In this document: positions 1-7,325 of the stretch, piece by piece
Layout: each line of letters begins with the position of its first letter
Numbering within the stretch: the first letter of the stretch is position 1
Origin: Comamonadaceae bacterium
Lineage (GTDB): Bacteria; Pseudomonadota; Gammaproteobacteria; Burkholderiales; Burkholderiaceae_C
Assembly (NCBI GenBank): GCA_947494405.1
Contig: CANLWQ010000068.1
Location: forward strand, 1 to 8,912
DNA: 8,912 bases
Reading direction: 5' to 3'
Program-made: the position numbers and the translations under genes
The notes under the pieces: generated by a model
Told to the model about the DNA's origin: nothing
What the model saw: the letters and a program-made list of their open reading frames with translations, nothing else
Databases searched by the model: none

Positions 1-91
1 CTTCCTCCGCTGCATAGTGGATCACCGCTTGTTCCAGCGAAATCCAAGATTGCGGCAACCCTTGGGCTGACAGCTTCAACACCTTCAACAT
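1..91 (-). CDS. Probable HNH endonuclease, N-terminal fragment (runs off left edge)
   Basis: Reading leftward from the ATG at 91-89, the frame stays open for 30 codons to the window edge. The protein starts MLKVLKLSAQGLPQSWIS and continues through LEQAVIHYAAEE. This N-terminus resembles small Burkholderiales HNH endonucleases as I recall them, in which a conserved leader of this kind precedes the Cys/His-rich HNH domain. That catalytic part lies outside the window, so the nuclease call is inference from the leader alone. A strong Shine-Dalgarno sequence, GGGAGG on the minus strand (100-95), supports a real gene. It sits only 3 bases before the ATG but an ideal 6 bases before the next codon, TTG (88-86). 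Starting there would give a product beginning MKVLKLSAQG, so the true start may be 88. The gene is divergent from ribF, with 93 bases between the two starts. Confidence 0.55.
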   Translation of the reverse strand, partial: MLKVLKLSAQGLPQSWISLEQAVIHYAAEE

Positions 92-184
92 TCACCTCCC
101 TATAGATCAAAGCGAGCACTGACGTCGATTCCTAGACAATATACCTTGTTTTCATGAAACAACTTTCTTCAGCCAACCCAAGCC
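92..184. promoter_or_regulatory. Divergent intergenic region between the HNH-like gene and ribF, with inverted repeat
   Basis: Both flanking genes start outward from these 93 bases, so promoters for both directions should lie here. The region includes the perfect 10-base palindrome TTTCATGAAA (150-159). This is embedded in 6-base arms TTGTTT (146-151) and AAACAA (157-162), 5 bases apart. A weak plus-strand promoter candidate is CTGACG (119-124) with TATACC (140-145), but the 15-base spacer is short and each box matches its consensus at only four of six bases. I see no good Shine-Dalgarno sequence in front of ribF. The inverted repeat could be an operator or a chance palindrome. No FMN riboswitch is recognisable, and the space would be too short for one. 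Confidence 0.4.
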
Positions 185-1186
185 ATGCACATCTTTCGCG
201 GCATTCACCACCCCAAACTGGCAGCGGCCTGCGCTGTGACCATTGGCAATTTCGATGGCGTTCACCGCGGCCACCAAGCCATGTTGGCTTTGCTGCGCAA
301 CGAAGCACGCCATCGCGCCCTGCCCTCGTGCGTGATGACCTTCGAACCTCACCCACGCGATTTTTTTGCCCAACAACTTGGCAAGCCTGAACTCGCGCCG
401 CCACGCATCGCCAGCTTGCGCGACAAACTCGCCGAGCTAGAAGCTTGTGGCGTCGACCAATGCGTGATCATGCCGTTCAAGCCTTGGTTGTCTGGCTTGA
501 CGCCGGACGAATTCGTGCAACAGGTATTGGTACAGGGCTTGGGCACCCGCTATGTTTTGGTGGGCGACGACTTTTGTTATGGCGCCAAGCGTGCGGGGAA
601 CTACACCTCTTTGTCACTGAGCGGGCAACAGCTGGGGTTTGAAGTAGCGCGCATGAACAGCTATGAAATTTCCGATTCACTGGCTTTAGATGGTCAAGCC
701 ACTTCTAGCGGTCGTGTGTCGAGTTCTGCGGTACGCCAAGCTTTGCAGCAAGGGGATATGCGCCGCGCTGCACTTTTGCTTGGGCGGCCTTACGCTTTGT
801 CGGGACATGTGATTCACGGACGCAAACTGGGGCGAGAACTCAACTGTCCCACCTTGAATCTGCGCTTTGCGCATGCCAAGCCCGCGGCCAGCGGTATTTT
901 TGTGGCGCAAGTGCACGGCCTGAGCGACAAACCTCTGCCTGGCGTGGCCAATTTCGGTGTGCGCCCCTCGCTAGACGCCAACGACGTCAACCGTGGACAG
1001 GTATTGCTGGAAACGCATTGCTTAGAGTGGCCAGCAAGCTTGGGCGCGCAAGGGGGCTACGGTAAACTCATCCGTGTTGAACTGCTGCATAAATTACACG
1101 ACGAATTAACCTATGACAGCCTTGATGCACTTCAGCAAGGCATCGCCCAAGACTGCATTGACGCTCGTCAGTGGTTTCAAAAATGA
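185..1186 (+). CDS. ribF: Bifunctional riboflavin kinase / FAD synthetase RibF
   Basis: This cytoplasmic enzyme phosphorylates riboflavin to FMN and then adenylylates FMN to FAD. It is 333 residues, close to the usual 305-330. The N-terminal FAD synthetase domain, a nucleotidyltransferase fold, shows [10 protein letters not shown] (21-30), TFEPHP (52-57), GDDFCYG (127-133) and the SSSAVRQAL segment (179-187). The C-terminal riboflavin kinase domain starts near residue 200 with [15 protein letters not shown] (212-226), which keeps the P-T-x-N metal/nucleotide motif (P222, T223, N225). It continues with [10 protein letters not shown] (253-262), the likely catalytic Glu276 in LLETH, and [15 protein letters not shown] near 294-308. 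The ATG at 185 places the first strand and the GNFDG motif at the expected distance from the N-terminus, although no clear ribosome-binding site precedes it. The stop overlaps the ileS start as ATGA, so the two genes are probably co-transcribed and translationally coupled. Both domains look intact. Confidence 0.96.
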   Translation: MHIFRGIHHPKLAAACAVTIGNFDGVHRGHQAMLALLRNEARHRALPSCVMTFEPHPRDFFAQQLGKPELAPPRIASLRDKLAELEACGVDQCVIMPFKPWLSGLTPDEFVQQVLVQGLGTRYVLVGDDFCYGAKRAGNYTSLSLSGQQLGFEVARMNSYEISDSLALDGQATSSGRVSSSAVRQALQQGDMRRAALLLGRPYALSGHVIHGRKLGRELNCPTLNLRFAHAKPAASGIFVAQVHGLSDKPLPGVANFGVRPSLDANDVNRGQVLLETHCLEWPASLGAQGGYGKLIRVELLHKLHDELTYDSLDALQQGIAQDCIDARQWFQK

Positions 1187-4071
1187 CCGATAAAACCCCT
1201 ACCCCCGACACCCACATCAATATGATGGACACGCCGTTTCCTATGCGCGGCGATTTACCCAAACGCGAGCCCGCTTGGGCCAAGGCTTGGTCAGACCAAG
1301 GTCTGTACAAACAACTGCGAGATGCGCGGCATGGTCAACCGCTGTTTGTTTTGCATGATGGGCCGCCCTATGCCAACGGCAAGCTGCACATTGGCCACGC
1401 GCTGAACAAAGTGCTTAAAGACATGATTGTGAAAAGCCGTCAACTGGCCGGCTTTGACGCGCAATATATTCCCGGCTGGGACTGCCACGGCCTGCCCATT
1501 GAAAACGCTATCGAAAAGTTACATGGGCGAAAACTCTCTCGCGACGATATGCAGGCCAAAAGCCGCGCTTTTGCTACAGAGCAAATCGAGCAGCAACGCG
1601 AAGACTTCAAGCGCTTGGGCGTTTTGGGCGACTGGGAGCGCCCCTACCGCACCATGGACCCGGCCAACGAGGCAGGACAAATTCGCGCCTTCAAACGCGT
1701 GATTGAGCGTGGCTTTGTTTACCGTGGCTTGAAACCCGTTTACTGGTGCTTCGATTGCGGCTCTTCCTTGGCCGAGTTTGAAATCGAATACGCCGACAAG
1801 AAAAGCGACACCTTGGACGTGGCTTTTTTGTGCGCCCAACCCGACAAACTGGCTGCGGCCTTTGGTTTGCCCAAGCTGTCCAAAGACGCCTTTGCCGTGA
1901 TTTGGACCACCACCGCTTGGACCATTCCCGCCAACCAAGCCCTGAACCTCAACCCCGCGTTGAACTACGCCTTGGTAGACACCGAACAAGGTTTGTACAT
2001 CTGCGCTGAGAGCTTGGTAGAAAAATGTTTAGAGCGCTGGCAACTCAGCGGCCAAGTGATTGCCACCTGTGTGGGAAAAGCGCTGGACTTGATTGAGTTT
2101 CACCATCCGCTGTCGCATATGGACGCGGGTTTTCAACGCACCGCACCCGTGTATTTGGCCGATTACGCCACTGCTGATGACGGTACCGGCATCGTGCACA
2201 GCGCGCCTGCTTATGGCTTGGACGACTACAACAGTTGTTTAGCCCATGGCATGCACTACACCGACATCTTGAACCCGGTGCAAGGCAACGGCGCTTATGC
2301 CACCGACTTTCCCTTGTTTGGCGGACAACATATTTGGAAAGCCGTGCCGGTGATTTTGGAAGCGCTGAAAAATGCCGGCCGATTGATGGCCACGCACGGC
2401 ATCACACACAGCTACCCGCATTGCTGGCGGCATAAAACACCGGTCATCTACCGCGCCGCAGCCCAGTGGTTTATCCGCATGGACGAGGGCGAGGGTGTGT
2501 TCACCACCCACAAAGCACCTAAAACTTTGCGTCAACTGGCGCTGGACGCCATTGAGCAAACCCAGTTCTATCCCGAGAATGGCAAAACCCGTTTGCGCGA
2601 CATGATCGCCAACCGTCCCGACTGGTGTATCTCTCGTCAACGTTCTTGGGGCGTGCCCGTGCCATTCTTTTTGCACAAGGACAGCGGTGAATTGCATCCG
2701 CGCACCATGGCCATCTTGGACCAAGCCGCCGATATGGTGGCGCAGGGCGGCATCGAGGCTTGGAGCCGTGTGACGGTGCAAGACATACTCAACCAAGCTG
2801 GGGATCACCCCGACGAATACACCAAGAGCACCGATATCTTGGAAGTCTGGTTTGACTCCGGTTCCACCTTCGAGCATGTGCTGCGCGGCAGCCACAAAAA
2901 CGCTTACAACCGTTCGCCGTTTCACGAGACCGGACCCGAGGCGGACTTGTATTTGGAAGGCCATGACCAGCACCGCGGTTGGTTTCACAGCTCTTTGCTC
3001 TTGGGTTGCGCCTTGTATGGCCGCGCACCCTACAGAGGCTTGTTGACCCACGGTTTTGCCACTGACGGCCAAGGCCGCAAGATGAGCAAATCGCTTGGCA
3101 ACACCGTGGTGCCGCAAGAAGTCACCGACAAGCTGGGCGCAGAAATCGTGCGCCTGTGGGTGGCCTCCACCGATTACTCGGGTGACTTGAACATTGACGA
3201 GAAAATTTTGGCGCGGGTGGTCGACACCTACCGACGTGTTCGCAATACCTTGAAGTTTTTGCTGGCCAACACCAGTGACTTCGATATCGCCAAAGACGCT
3301 GTGCCTTTGACCGATATGCTGGAAGTGGACCGCTACGCTTTGAGCCGTACCGCGCAACTGCAAGCCGACATCGTGGGCCACTACAACGCCGAACGCGGCG
3401 TGTTTGAAGGTGGGCATTTCGGGGCGTACGAGTTTCATCCCGTGGTGGCCAAGTTGCAAATCTTTTGCTCGGAAGACTTGGGTGCTTTCTATTTGGATGT
3501 GCTCAAAGACCGGCTCTACACCACCCAAGCCAACTCGCACGCCAGACGCAGCGCACAAACCGCGCTTTGGCACATCACCCAAGCCATGCTGCGCTGGATG
3601 GCACCGTTTCTCAGCTTCACCGCTGAAGAGGTTTGGCATGTCTTGGGGCTGGGCCCGACTGTCTTCACCAGCACCTATATGCAGCTCGCTTCACCCGACC
3701 AAGCCTTGCTGACCAAATGGTCGCGCATCTTGAAACTGCGTGAAGAGGTGAATAAAGAAATTGAACTGGTTCGCAGCCAAGGCTTGGTGGGCTCATCCTT
3801 GCAAGCTGAAGTCGACCTGACCCTGCCTGCATCTGACTTGGTCTTGCTGCAAAGCTTGGGCGAGGACGTGCGCTTTGTGTTCATCATTTCTGCACTGCGC
3901 TTGCATGCGGGTGACGCCTTGGGCATACAAGTGACGCCCTCCACCAACCAAAAATGCGAACGCTGCTGGCATTACCGAGCCGATGTCGGGCATGATGCTG
4001 TGCATGCCGGCTTGTGTGGCCGCTGTACCAGCAATTTGTTTGGCGCTGGCGAGACCCGCCTCGTGGCTTAG
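1183..4071 (+). CDS. ileS: Isoleucyl-tRNA synthetase
   Basis: This class I aminoacyl-tRNA synthetase charges tRNA-Ile and edits misactivated valine. From the ATG at 1183 it is 962 residues, a normal bacterial length. The signature motifs are in order: [11 protein letters not shown] with HIGH at 69-72, the editing-domain segment [11 protein letters not shown] at 241-251, the editing pocket [16 protein letters not shown] at 334-349, and KMSKS at 633-637. The C-terminal zinc knuckle has Cys925 and Cys928 (CERC) and Cys945 and Cys948 (CGRC). The editing pocket reads HSAPAYG rather than the HTAPGHG of E. coli, a variant I associate with Burkholderiales. The reading frame extends to a GTG at 1171, but the ATG at 1183 gives the ATGA overlap with ribF and a typical unstructured leader ([11 protein letters not shown]), so it is preferred. 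No Shine-Dalgarno sequence is visible, consistent with coupling to ribF translation. A cytoplasmic housekeeping gene with no sign of damage. Confidence 0.98.
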   Translation: MTDKTPTPDTHINMMDTPFPMRGDLPKREPAWAKAWSDQGLYKQLRDARHGQPLFVLHDGPPYANGKLHIGHALNKVLKDMIVKSRQLAGFDAQYIPGWDCHGLPIENAIEKLHGRKLSRDDMQAKSRAFATEQIEQQREDFKRLGVLGDWERPYRTMDPANEAGQIRAFKRVIERGFVYRGLKPVYWCFDCGSSLAEFEIEYADKKSDTLDVAFLCAQPDKLAAAFGLPKLSKDAFAVIWTTTAWTIPANQALNLNPALNYALVDTEQGLYICAESLVEKCLERWQLSGQVIATCVGKALDLIEFHHPLSHMDAGFQRTAPVYLADYATADDGTGIVHSAPAYGLDDYNSCLAHGMHYTDILNPVQGNGAYATDFPLFGGQHIWKAVPVILEALKNAGRLMATHGITHSYPHCWRHKTPVIYRAAAQWFIRMDEGEGVFTTHKAPKTLRQLALDAIEQTQFYPENGKTRLRDMIANRPDWCISRQRSWGVPVPFFLHKDSGELHPRTMAILDQAADMVAQGGIEAWSRVTVQDILNQAGDHPDEYTKSTDILEVWFDSGSTFEHVLRGSHKNAYNRSPFHETGPEADLYLEGHDQHRGWFHSSLLLGCALYGRAPYRGLLTHGFATDGQGRKMSKSLGNTVVPQEVTDKLGAEIVRLWVASTDYSGDLNIDEKILARVVDTYRRVRNTLKFLLANTSDFDIAKDAVPLTDMLEVDRYALSRTAQLQADIVGHYNAERGVFEGGHFGAYEFHPVVAKLQIFCSEDLGAFYLDVLKDRLYTTQANSHARRSAQTALWHITQAMLRWMAPFLSFTAEEVWHVLGLGPTVFTSTYMQLASPDQALLTKWSRILKLREEVNKEIELVRSQGLVGSSLQAEVDLTLPASDLVLLQSLGEDVRFVFIISALRLHAGDALGIQVTPSTNQKCERCWHYRADVGHDAVHAGLCGRCTSNLFGAGETRLVA

Positions 4072-4074
4072 TTC

Positions 4075-4584
4075 ATGGCAAAAGATTCATCCCCGTCTAT
4101 GTTGCTGTGGCTAGGCATTGCTTTGGTGGTGCTGCTGATCGATCAACTCACCAAATTGCTGATCGTGGACAGCTTTGCTTGGGGCGACAGCCAGCCCATC
4201 ACAGCGTATTTCAATCTGGTGCGGGTACACAACAGCGGCGCGGCGTTTTCCATGCTCTCCAACGCTTCGGGTTGGCAGCGCTGGTTTTTCACGGGTATTG
4301 GCGTGGTAGCAACCGGGTTTATTCTGTGGATGCTGCGCAACCACCCCACACAAAAACTGTTTTGTTTTGCGCTGGCACTGGTTTTGGGTGGTGCTGTAGG
4401 CAATGTCATAGACCGCTTGGCCTACGGCCATGTGATCGACTTCCTTGACTTCCACTGGGACTTTTTGGCGCCCCTGTTTTACCAAGGGCATTTCCCCGCT
4501 TTTAATGTGGCTGACAGCGCCATCAGCGTGGGTGCGGTTTGCCTGATCCTGGATGAGTTGCTCAGGGTCAGGCGCAGCAAGTAA
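4075..4584 (+). CDS. lspA: Lipoprotein signal peptidase (signal peptidase II)
   Basis: This inner-membrane aspartyl protease cleaves the signal peptide of diacylglyceryl-modified prolipoproteins just before the lipidated cysteine. The 169 residues fit the family (about 160-170). Four hydrophobic segments are visible, near 9-26, 68-87, 94-112 and 143-161. The conserved family blocks are DQLTK (23-27), [10 protein letters not shown] (52-61), GNVIDRL (109-115) with catalytic Asp113, and [11 protein letters not shown] (143-153) with catalytic Asp147. The start lies 3 bases after the ileS stop. There is no convincing Shine-Dalgarno sequence, so ribosomes finishing ileS probably re-initiate here. 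The ileS-lspA pairing is widespread in Proteobacteria. The gene ends 41 bases before the stop of a convergent gene, and nothing further of the operon follows. Confidence 0.97.
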   Translation: MAKDSSPSMLLWLGIALVVLLIDQLTKLLIVDSFAWGDSQPITAYFNLVRVHNSGAAFSMLSNASGWQRWFFTGIGVVATGFILWMLRNHPTQKLFCFALALVLGGAVGNVIDRLAYGHVIDFLDFHWDFLAPLFYQGHFPAFNVADSAISVGAVCLILDELLRVRRSK

Positions 4585-4586
4585 CC

Positions 4587-4601
4587 AAAGCTTGCGGCTT
4601 T
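4587..4601. terminator. Weak hairpin between convergent genes; possible bidirectional terminator
   Basis: AAAGC (4587-4591) pairs with GCTTT (4597-4601) around a 5-base loop, just after the lspA stop. The stem is only 5 pairs and no T-run follows on either strand, so it is a poor intrinsic terminator. It is listed because transcription from both sides must end in this 41-base gap and no better structure is visible. The heptamer CTGATGG also occurs twice nearby (4606-4612 and 4615-4621). Confidence 0.25.
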
Positions 4602-4625
4602 AGCGCTGATGGCTCTGATGGGTTA

Positions 4626-5609
4626 TCACACCGTCAAAATCGTGCAGCCTGTGGTTTTGCGGGCTTCCAAATCGCGGTGCGCTTGTGCCACTTCGGCCAA
4701 GGGGTAGCGCTGGTCGATGTGTATCTTCACCTGGCCATTGCCCACCACCTCGAACAAATCCTCGGCCATGTGTTGATTGACTTCGCGGGTGGCGATGTGG
4801 GTGAACAAAGTTTGGCGGGTGACATAAATAGAGCCTTTGGCGCCCAAGATGCCGGGCGCAAAAGAAGCGACTGGCCCTGATGCATTGCCAAAACTGGCCA
4901 TCAAGCCAAAAGGAGAGAGGCAGTTCAGCGACTTGTCCCAAGTGTCTTTGCCCACTGAGTCGTAGACCACTTTCACGCCTTTGCCACCGGTGATGTCTTT
5001 CACGCGGGCTTCAAAATCTTCTTTGGCGTAATTGATCACGTGGGCCGCACCATTGGCTTTGGCCAAGGCACATTTTTCGTCGCTGCCGGCGGTGCCAATG
5101 AGTTGGTAGCCCAGCGCTTTGGCCCATTGGCAAGCAATCAAGCCCACACCACCGGCGGCGGCGTGGAACAAAATCAAGTCACCCGCTTGCAAACCGCCTT
5201 GGGGCAAGGTGCGCTTGAGCAAATATTGCACCGTCAAGCCCTTGAGCATCATGGCCGCACCGGTATCGAAGTCGATGTTGTCGGGCAGTTTGCAAACGTT
5301 TTTGGCGGGCATCACACGTGCTTCGCAATAGCTTCCAGGAGGCGCACTGGCGTAGGCTGCGCGGTCGCCGGCTTTCAAATGCGTCACGCCCGCGCCCACG
5401 GCCTCAACCACCCCAGATGCTTCCATGCCCAAGCCATGCGGCATCTCTAAGGGGTACAAACCGGTGCGGTGATAGACATCGATGAAATTCAAGCCCACGG
5501 CCTTGTGGCGGATGCGAATTTCCCCCGCGCCTGGCTCACCCACCGTCACATCGACGAGGTGCAGTTCTTCAGGACCGCCGGGTTTGTTGAAATGAATAGC
5601 TTTGCTCAT
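4626..5609 (-). CDS. Quinone oxidoreductase, zeta-crystallin / MDR family
   Basis: This is a cytoplasmic NADPH-dependent quinone reductase-like member of the medium-chain dehydrogenase/reductase superfamily. The product is 327 residues, the typical length for this group. The N-terminal GroES-like domain includes GLNFIDVYHRTGLYP (39-53) and GMEASGVVEAVG (61-72). The Rossmann domain carries the nucleotide-binding stretch AAAGGVGLIACQWAKALG (150-167), and the C-terminus has the RYPLAEVAQAH segment (301-311) typical of the family. No catalytic or structural zinc cysteine cluster is visible, as expected for the quinone-reductase branch. The frame is open to 5669, but the ATG at 5609 is chosen because it has a clear AGGAG ribosome-binding site and its product starts MSKAIHFNKPGG, the normal family N-terminus. 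The substrate cannot be read from sequence. It resembles E. coli QorA in length and motifs, but I do not assign a symbol. It is divergent from the transporter at 5694 and convergent with lspA. Confidence 0.93.
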   Translation of the reverse strand: MSKAIHFNKPGGPEELHLVDVTVGEPGAGEIRIRHKAVGLNFIDVYHRTGLYPLEMPHGLGMEASGVVEAVGAGVTHLKAGDRAAYASAPPGSYCEARVMPAKNVCKLPDNIDFDTGAAMMLKGLTVQYLLKRTLPQGGLQAGDLILFHAAAGGVGLIACQWAKALGYQLIGTAGSDEKCALAKANGAAHVINYAKEDFEARVKDITGGKGVKVVYDSVGKDTWDKSLNCLSPFGLMASFGNASGPVASFAPGILGAKGSIYVTRQTLFTHIATREVNQHMAEDLFEVVGNGQVKIHIDQRYPLAEVAQAHRDLEARKTTGCTILTV

Positions 5610-5693
5610 GCTTGACTCCTGTGAGGCAGATACGAAAAGAAAAACCATATCCTCCCACGATTTTGACAAACCCTGGGTTAGAGTGTCACCCGC
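5610..5693. promoter_or_regulatory. Divergent promoter region with an AACCC/GGGTT palindrome
   Basis: These 84 bases separate the start of the oxidoreductase (leftward) from the start of the EamA transporter (rightward), so both promoters should be here. The plus strand has TTGACA at 5663-5668, a perfect -35 hexamer, but no good -10 box at 16-18 bases from it. Directly after it lies AACCCTGGGTT (5669-5679), a perfect inverted repeat of 5-base arms around one base. Its position against the -35 hexamer would suit a repressor site, but no regulator gene is encoded nearby and the palindrome is short. Confidence 0.35.
5616..5620 (-). promoter_or_regulatory. Ribosome-binding site fixing the oxidoreductase start
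   Basis: The minus strand reads AGGAG here, 6 bases before the ATG at 5609. This decides in favour of that start over the in-frame ATG at 5669, whose extra 20 residues look unlike the family. Confidence 0.8.
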
Positions 5694-6623
5694 ATGTCAG
5701 ACAACACTCCCGCCCCCGCCCCACTTTTAACGCCTGCCACCATAGGTTTGCTGTTGCTGCCGCCCTTGGTCTGGGCGGGCAACTCGATTTTGGGCAGGGT
5801 GGTGGCCGATATGGTGCCGCCCATCACCTTGAATTTTTTCCGTTGGCTGCTGGCCTTGGTGCTGCTCTTGCCCTGGGGTTGGCGCTTGCTTTTGCCCAGC
5901 AGTGTCATGTGGCCTCATTGGCGACGCTATGCCGTACTCGGCCTGTTGGGCGTGGGTTGCTACAACAGCTTTCAGTATTTGGCGCTGCACACCTCCACCC
6001 CGATCAATGTCACTTTGGTGGCTTCCAGTGTGCCGGTGTTCATGCTGGCCATGGGGGCTTTATGGTTTAAGCAGCGCATCACCCGCCGGCAGTTGCTGGG
6101 TGCGACCATGTCCATCGCTGGGGTGCTGTGTGTGCTGGGGCGTGGCGACTGGCAAACCTTGCTGCAAGTCGAGTTGGTGATGGGTGACGTGTATGTGTTG
6201 ATCGCCGTGTTGTGTTGGGCCTTGTACAGCTGGTTGCTGTCACAACCCAAAGACCCGCCCGAGATTCGCGGCAACTGGGTGTATTTTTTAATGGCACAAA
6301 TGGTGTTTGGCTTGGTCTGGTGCGGCATTTGCACCGCCTTGGAATGGCAACTGAGCGATAACCCACATATAGACTGGGGCTGGCCGCTTTACGCCGCACT
6401 GCTGTATGTAGCGCTGGGGCCGGCGATCTTGGCCTACCGCAGTTGGGGCTTAGGTATTCAAAGAGTGGGACCCAATATCGCTGGCTTTTTTTCCAATCTC
6501 ACACCCTTGTTTGCCGCTGTCATGTCCACCGTGCTGTTGGGGGACGCACCCCAGGCCTACCACGCGGCCGCATTTGTGCTGATTGCCGGCGGCATTGTGG
6601 TGTCGTCGAAAAAGACGTCATGA
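5694..6623 (+). CDS. EamA/DMT family membrane transporter
   Basis: This is an inner-membrane protein of the drug/metabolite transporter superfamily, 309 residues long, the usual size for the ten-helix group. It has two EamA repeats, roughly residues 16-150 and 163-305. Hydrophobic helices alternate with short loops: the first runs through IGLLLLPPLVWAGNSILGR, a typical opening motif, and the last through AAFVLIAGGIVV before a lysine-containing tail (SSKKTS). Characteristic blocks are the NFFRW segment (about 47-51), the ASSVPVFMLAMGALWF region ending the first repeat, and GFFSNLTPLFAAVMSTVLLGDAP in the second, matching the L-x-P-x-x-A-x-x-x-x-x-x-L-G-E/D pattern. Members export amino acids, nucleosides or other small metabolites, but the substrate cannot be deduced here. 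The start at 5694 leaves a short soluble leader (MSDNTPAPAP) and only a weak purine-rich stretch upstream. The gene is followed by an abrupt drop into AT-rich DNA. Confidence 0.93.
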   Translation: MSDNTPAPAPLLTPATIGLLLLPPLVWAGNSILGRVVADMVPPITLNFFRWLLALVLLLPWGWRLLLPSSVMWPHWRRYAVLGLLGVGCYNSFQYLALHTSTPINVTLVASSVPVFMLAMGALWFKQRITRRQLLGATMSIAGVLCVLGRGDWQTLLQVELVMGDVYVLIAVLCWALYSWLLSQPKDPPEIRGNWVYFLMAQMVFGLVWCGICTALEWQLSDNPHIDWGWPLYAALLYVALGPAILAYRSWGLGIQRVGPNIAGFFSNLTPLFAAVMSTVLLGDAPQAYHAAAFVLIAGGIVVSSKKTS

Positions 6624-6629
6624 GTGTTG

Positions 6630-6658
6630 GTATTAATTTATATTCTTAAGTATTAATT
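6630..6658. repeat. Short direct repeat GTATTAATT, 20-base period
   Basis: GTATTAATT occurs at 6630-6638 and again at 6650-6658, exactly 20 bases apart. TATTAATT recurs at 6683-6690. Two helical turns of spacing would place the copies on the same DNA face, but repeats of this kind also arise by chance in DNA that is 90% A+T. Confidence 0.4.
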
Positions 6659-6793
6659 AAATTTTAAAATATAATTTTTTAATATTAATTTTAATGTTAT
6701 TTTTGAAATTAATATTGTTACTAAAACTTTAGTCATATTTATTGACATATCATATTTTGTAATTCAATTTAATTCATTTCTTGATTAAAAAAT
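6631..6793. promoter_or_regulatory. Extremely AT-rich intergenic island upstream of the sensory module
   Basis: By hand count only 17 of these 163 bases are G or C, about 10%, while the genes on both sides are moderately GC-rich. The low-GC tract begins within about 10 bases of the transporter stop and ends at the start codon of the next gene. No open frame of useful length and no G/C-stemmed terminator is visible. It contains a perfect TATAAT (6670-6675) and a perfect TTGACA (6742-6747), but these are not spaced as a promoter, and single matches mean little in such DNA. The position suggests a promoter and curvature region for the two genes downstream. Such tracts are typical targets of H-NS-like nucleoid proteins, and silencing is an inference only. 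The gene that follows has no Shine-Dalgarno sequence in this tract. Confidence 0.6.
6681..6716. repeat. All-A/T inverted repeat (hairpin) within the AT-rich island
   Basis: Bases 6681-6691 pair perfectly with 6706-6716 (11 A-T pairs). One G-T wobble (6692/6705) and two further pairs (6693-6694 with 6703-6704) extend the stem to 14 pairs around an 8-base loop (6695-6702). The stem has no G-C pair, so it would be a weak RNA hairpin and an unlikely terminator. It may be a protein-binding site, a cruciform-prone element or chance. Confidence 0.45.
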
Positions 6794-7315
6794 ATGCTCC
6801 CCAGAAGAATCAGTTTGAAGTTGTGCTGCGCGCTGTCCTTGTCGATCATGCCGCTGGGTGTACTGGCCCAGAGCAAGCCGCCCGCGCCTGAAGACAAGGT
6901 ATTAAAGGTATTTTTAAAAACCGATGACCGTTCCAACCCGCAACGCTTGGTAGCGGAGTGGGATTTGGCCAGCTTGAAAAAATTGCCCCAAAAAACCTTC
7001 ACCACCCACACCCCTTGGTTCAAAGAACCTGTCACTTTCACAGGCCCCTTGGTGCGCGATGTGCTCGCCAATGCTCAACTGAAGGGGAAAATGTTGGAAG
7101 CTGTGGCGTTGGATGACTACAAATCCAAAATACCTTTTAGCGATGTGATGAATTTCGATGCCATCTTGGCGCACTCCATCAATGGCGCGCAACTGACCGC
7201 GAAAAACAAGGGCCCGCTGTTCATCGTCTACCCCTATGACAGCAAAAAAGAGTTGCAGGCTGTGGTGTATTACCAGCGATCAGTTTGGCAACTCAAAGCG
7301 CTGATCGTTGAATAA
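6794..7315 (+). CDS. Small exported protein with molybdopterin-oxidoreductase-like fold
   Basis: This 173-residue protein begins with a signal peptide: basic MLPRR, a hydrophobic core to about residue 24, and probable cleavage after Ala25 in GVLAQ. The mature part, about 148 residues, would be periplasmic. It resembles small proteins annotated as oxidoreductase molybdopterin-binding domain (sulfite-oxidase fold): W57-D-L-x-x-L-x-x-LP (57-65), a TxTPW segment (72-75), FTGPLVRDVLANA (82-94), ALDDYKSKIPFSD (105-117), then NKGPLFIVYPYD (138-149) and RSVWQLKALIVE at the C-terminus. The only cysteines (11 and 12) are in the signal peptide, so the cysteine that ligates molybdenum in true sulfite oxidases is absent, and the protein is much shorter than the catalytic enzymes. 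It is probably a degenerate, non-catalytic or cofactor-free relative. The hybrid kinase starts 10 bases downstream, suggesting an operon and a sensing role. No Shine-Dalgarno sequence precedes the ATG, but this start gives the only complete signal peptide. Confidence 0.75.
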   Translation: MLPRRISLKLCCALSLSIMPLGVLAQSKPPAPEDKVLKVFLKTDDRSNPQRLVAEWDLASLKKLPQKTFTTHTPWFKEPVTFTGPLVRDVLANAQLKGKMLEAVALDDYKSKIPFSDVMNFDAILAHSINGAQLTAKNKGPLFIVYPYDSKKELQAVVYYQRSVWQLKALIVE

Positions 7316-7325
7316 ACAAGCCCCC

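Noticed and set aside
1171..1182. GTG start for ileS four codons upstream
   Set aside because: The ATG at 1183 gives the ATGA stop-start overlap with ribF and a normal N-terminus. There is no ribosome-binding site supporting the GTG.
2239..3639. A 466-codon open frame on the minus strand
   Set aside because: It lies wholly inside ileS, antisense to a fully motif-supported synthetase. Its translation shows no recognisable domain and is rich in His, Gln, Gly and Val, as expected from the complement of biased codons.
4014..4448. A 144-codon plus-strand frame spanning the ileS-lspA junction
   Set aside because: It is out of frame with both genes, which are each supported by catalytic motifs. 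The translation shows no domain.
5610..5669. 20-residue N-terminal extension of the quinone oxidoreductase
   Set aside because: The internal ATG at 5609 has a well-spaced AGGAG and gives the usual family N-terminus. The extension would also take up most of the divergent promoter region.
6742..6770. TTGACA plus a 17-base spacer as the promoter of the sensory module
   Set aside because: The hexamer at the correct spacing is CAATTT, a poor -10 box. In DNA this AT-rich a lone -35 match is weak evidence, so no specific promoter is called.
6794..6868. Exported protein as a lipoprotein, because of the Cys-Cys at residues 11-12
   Set aside because: The cysteines lie early in the hydrophobic core after L-K-L, not in a lipobox. 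A standard Ala-x-Ala-like cleavage site follows at residue 25.
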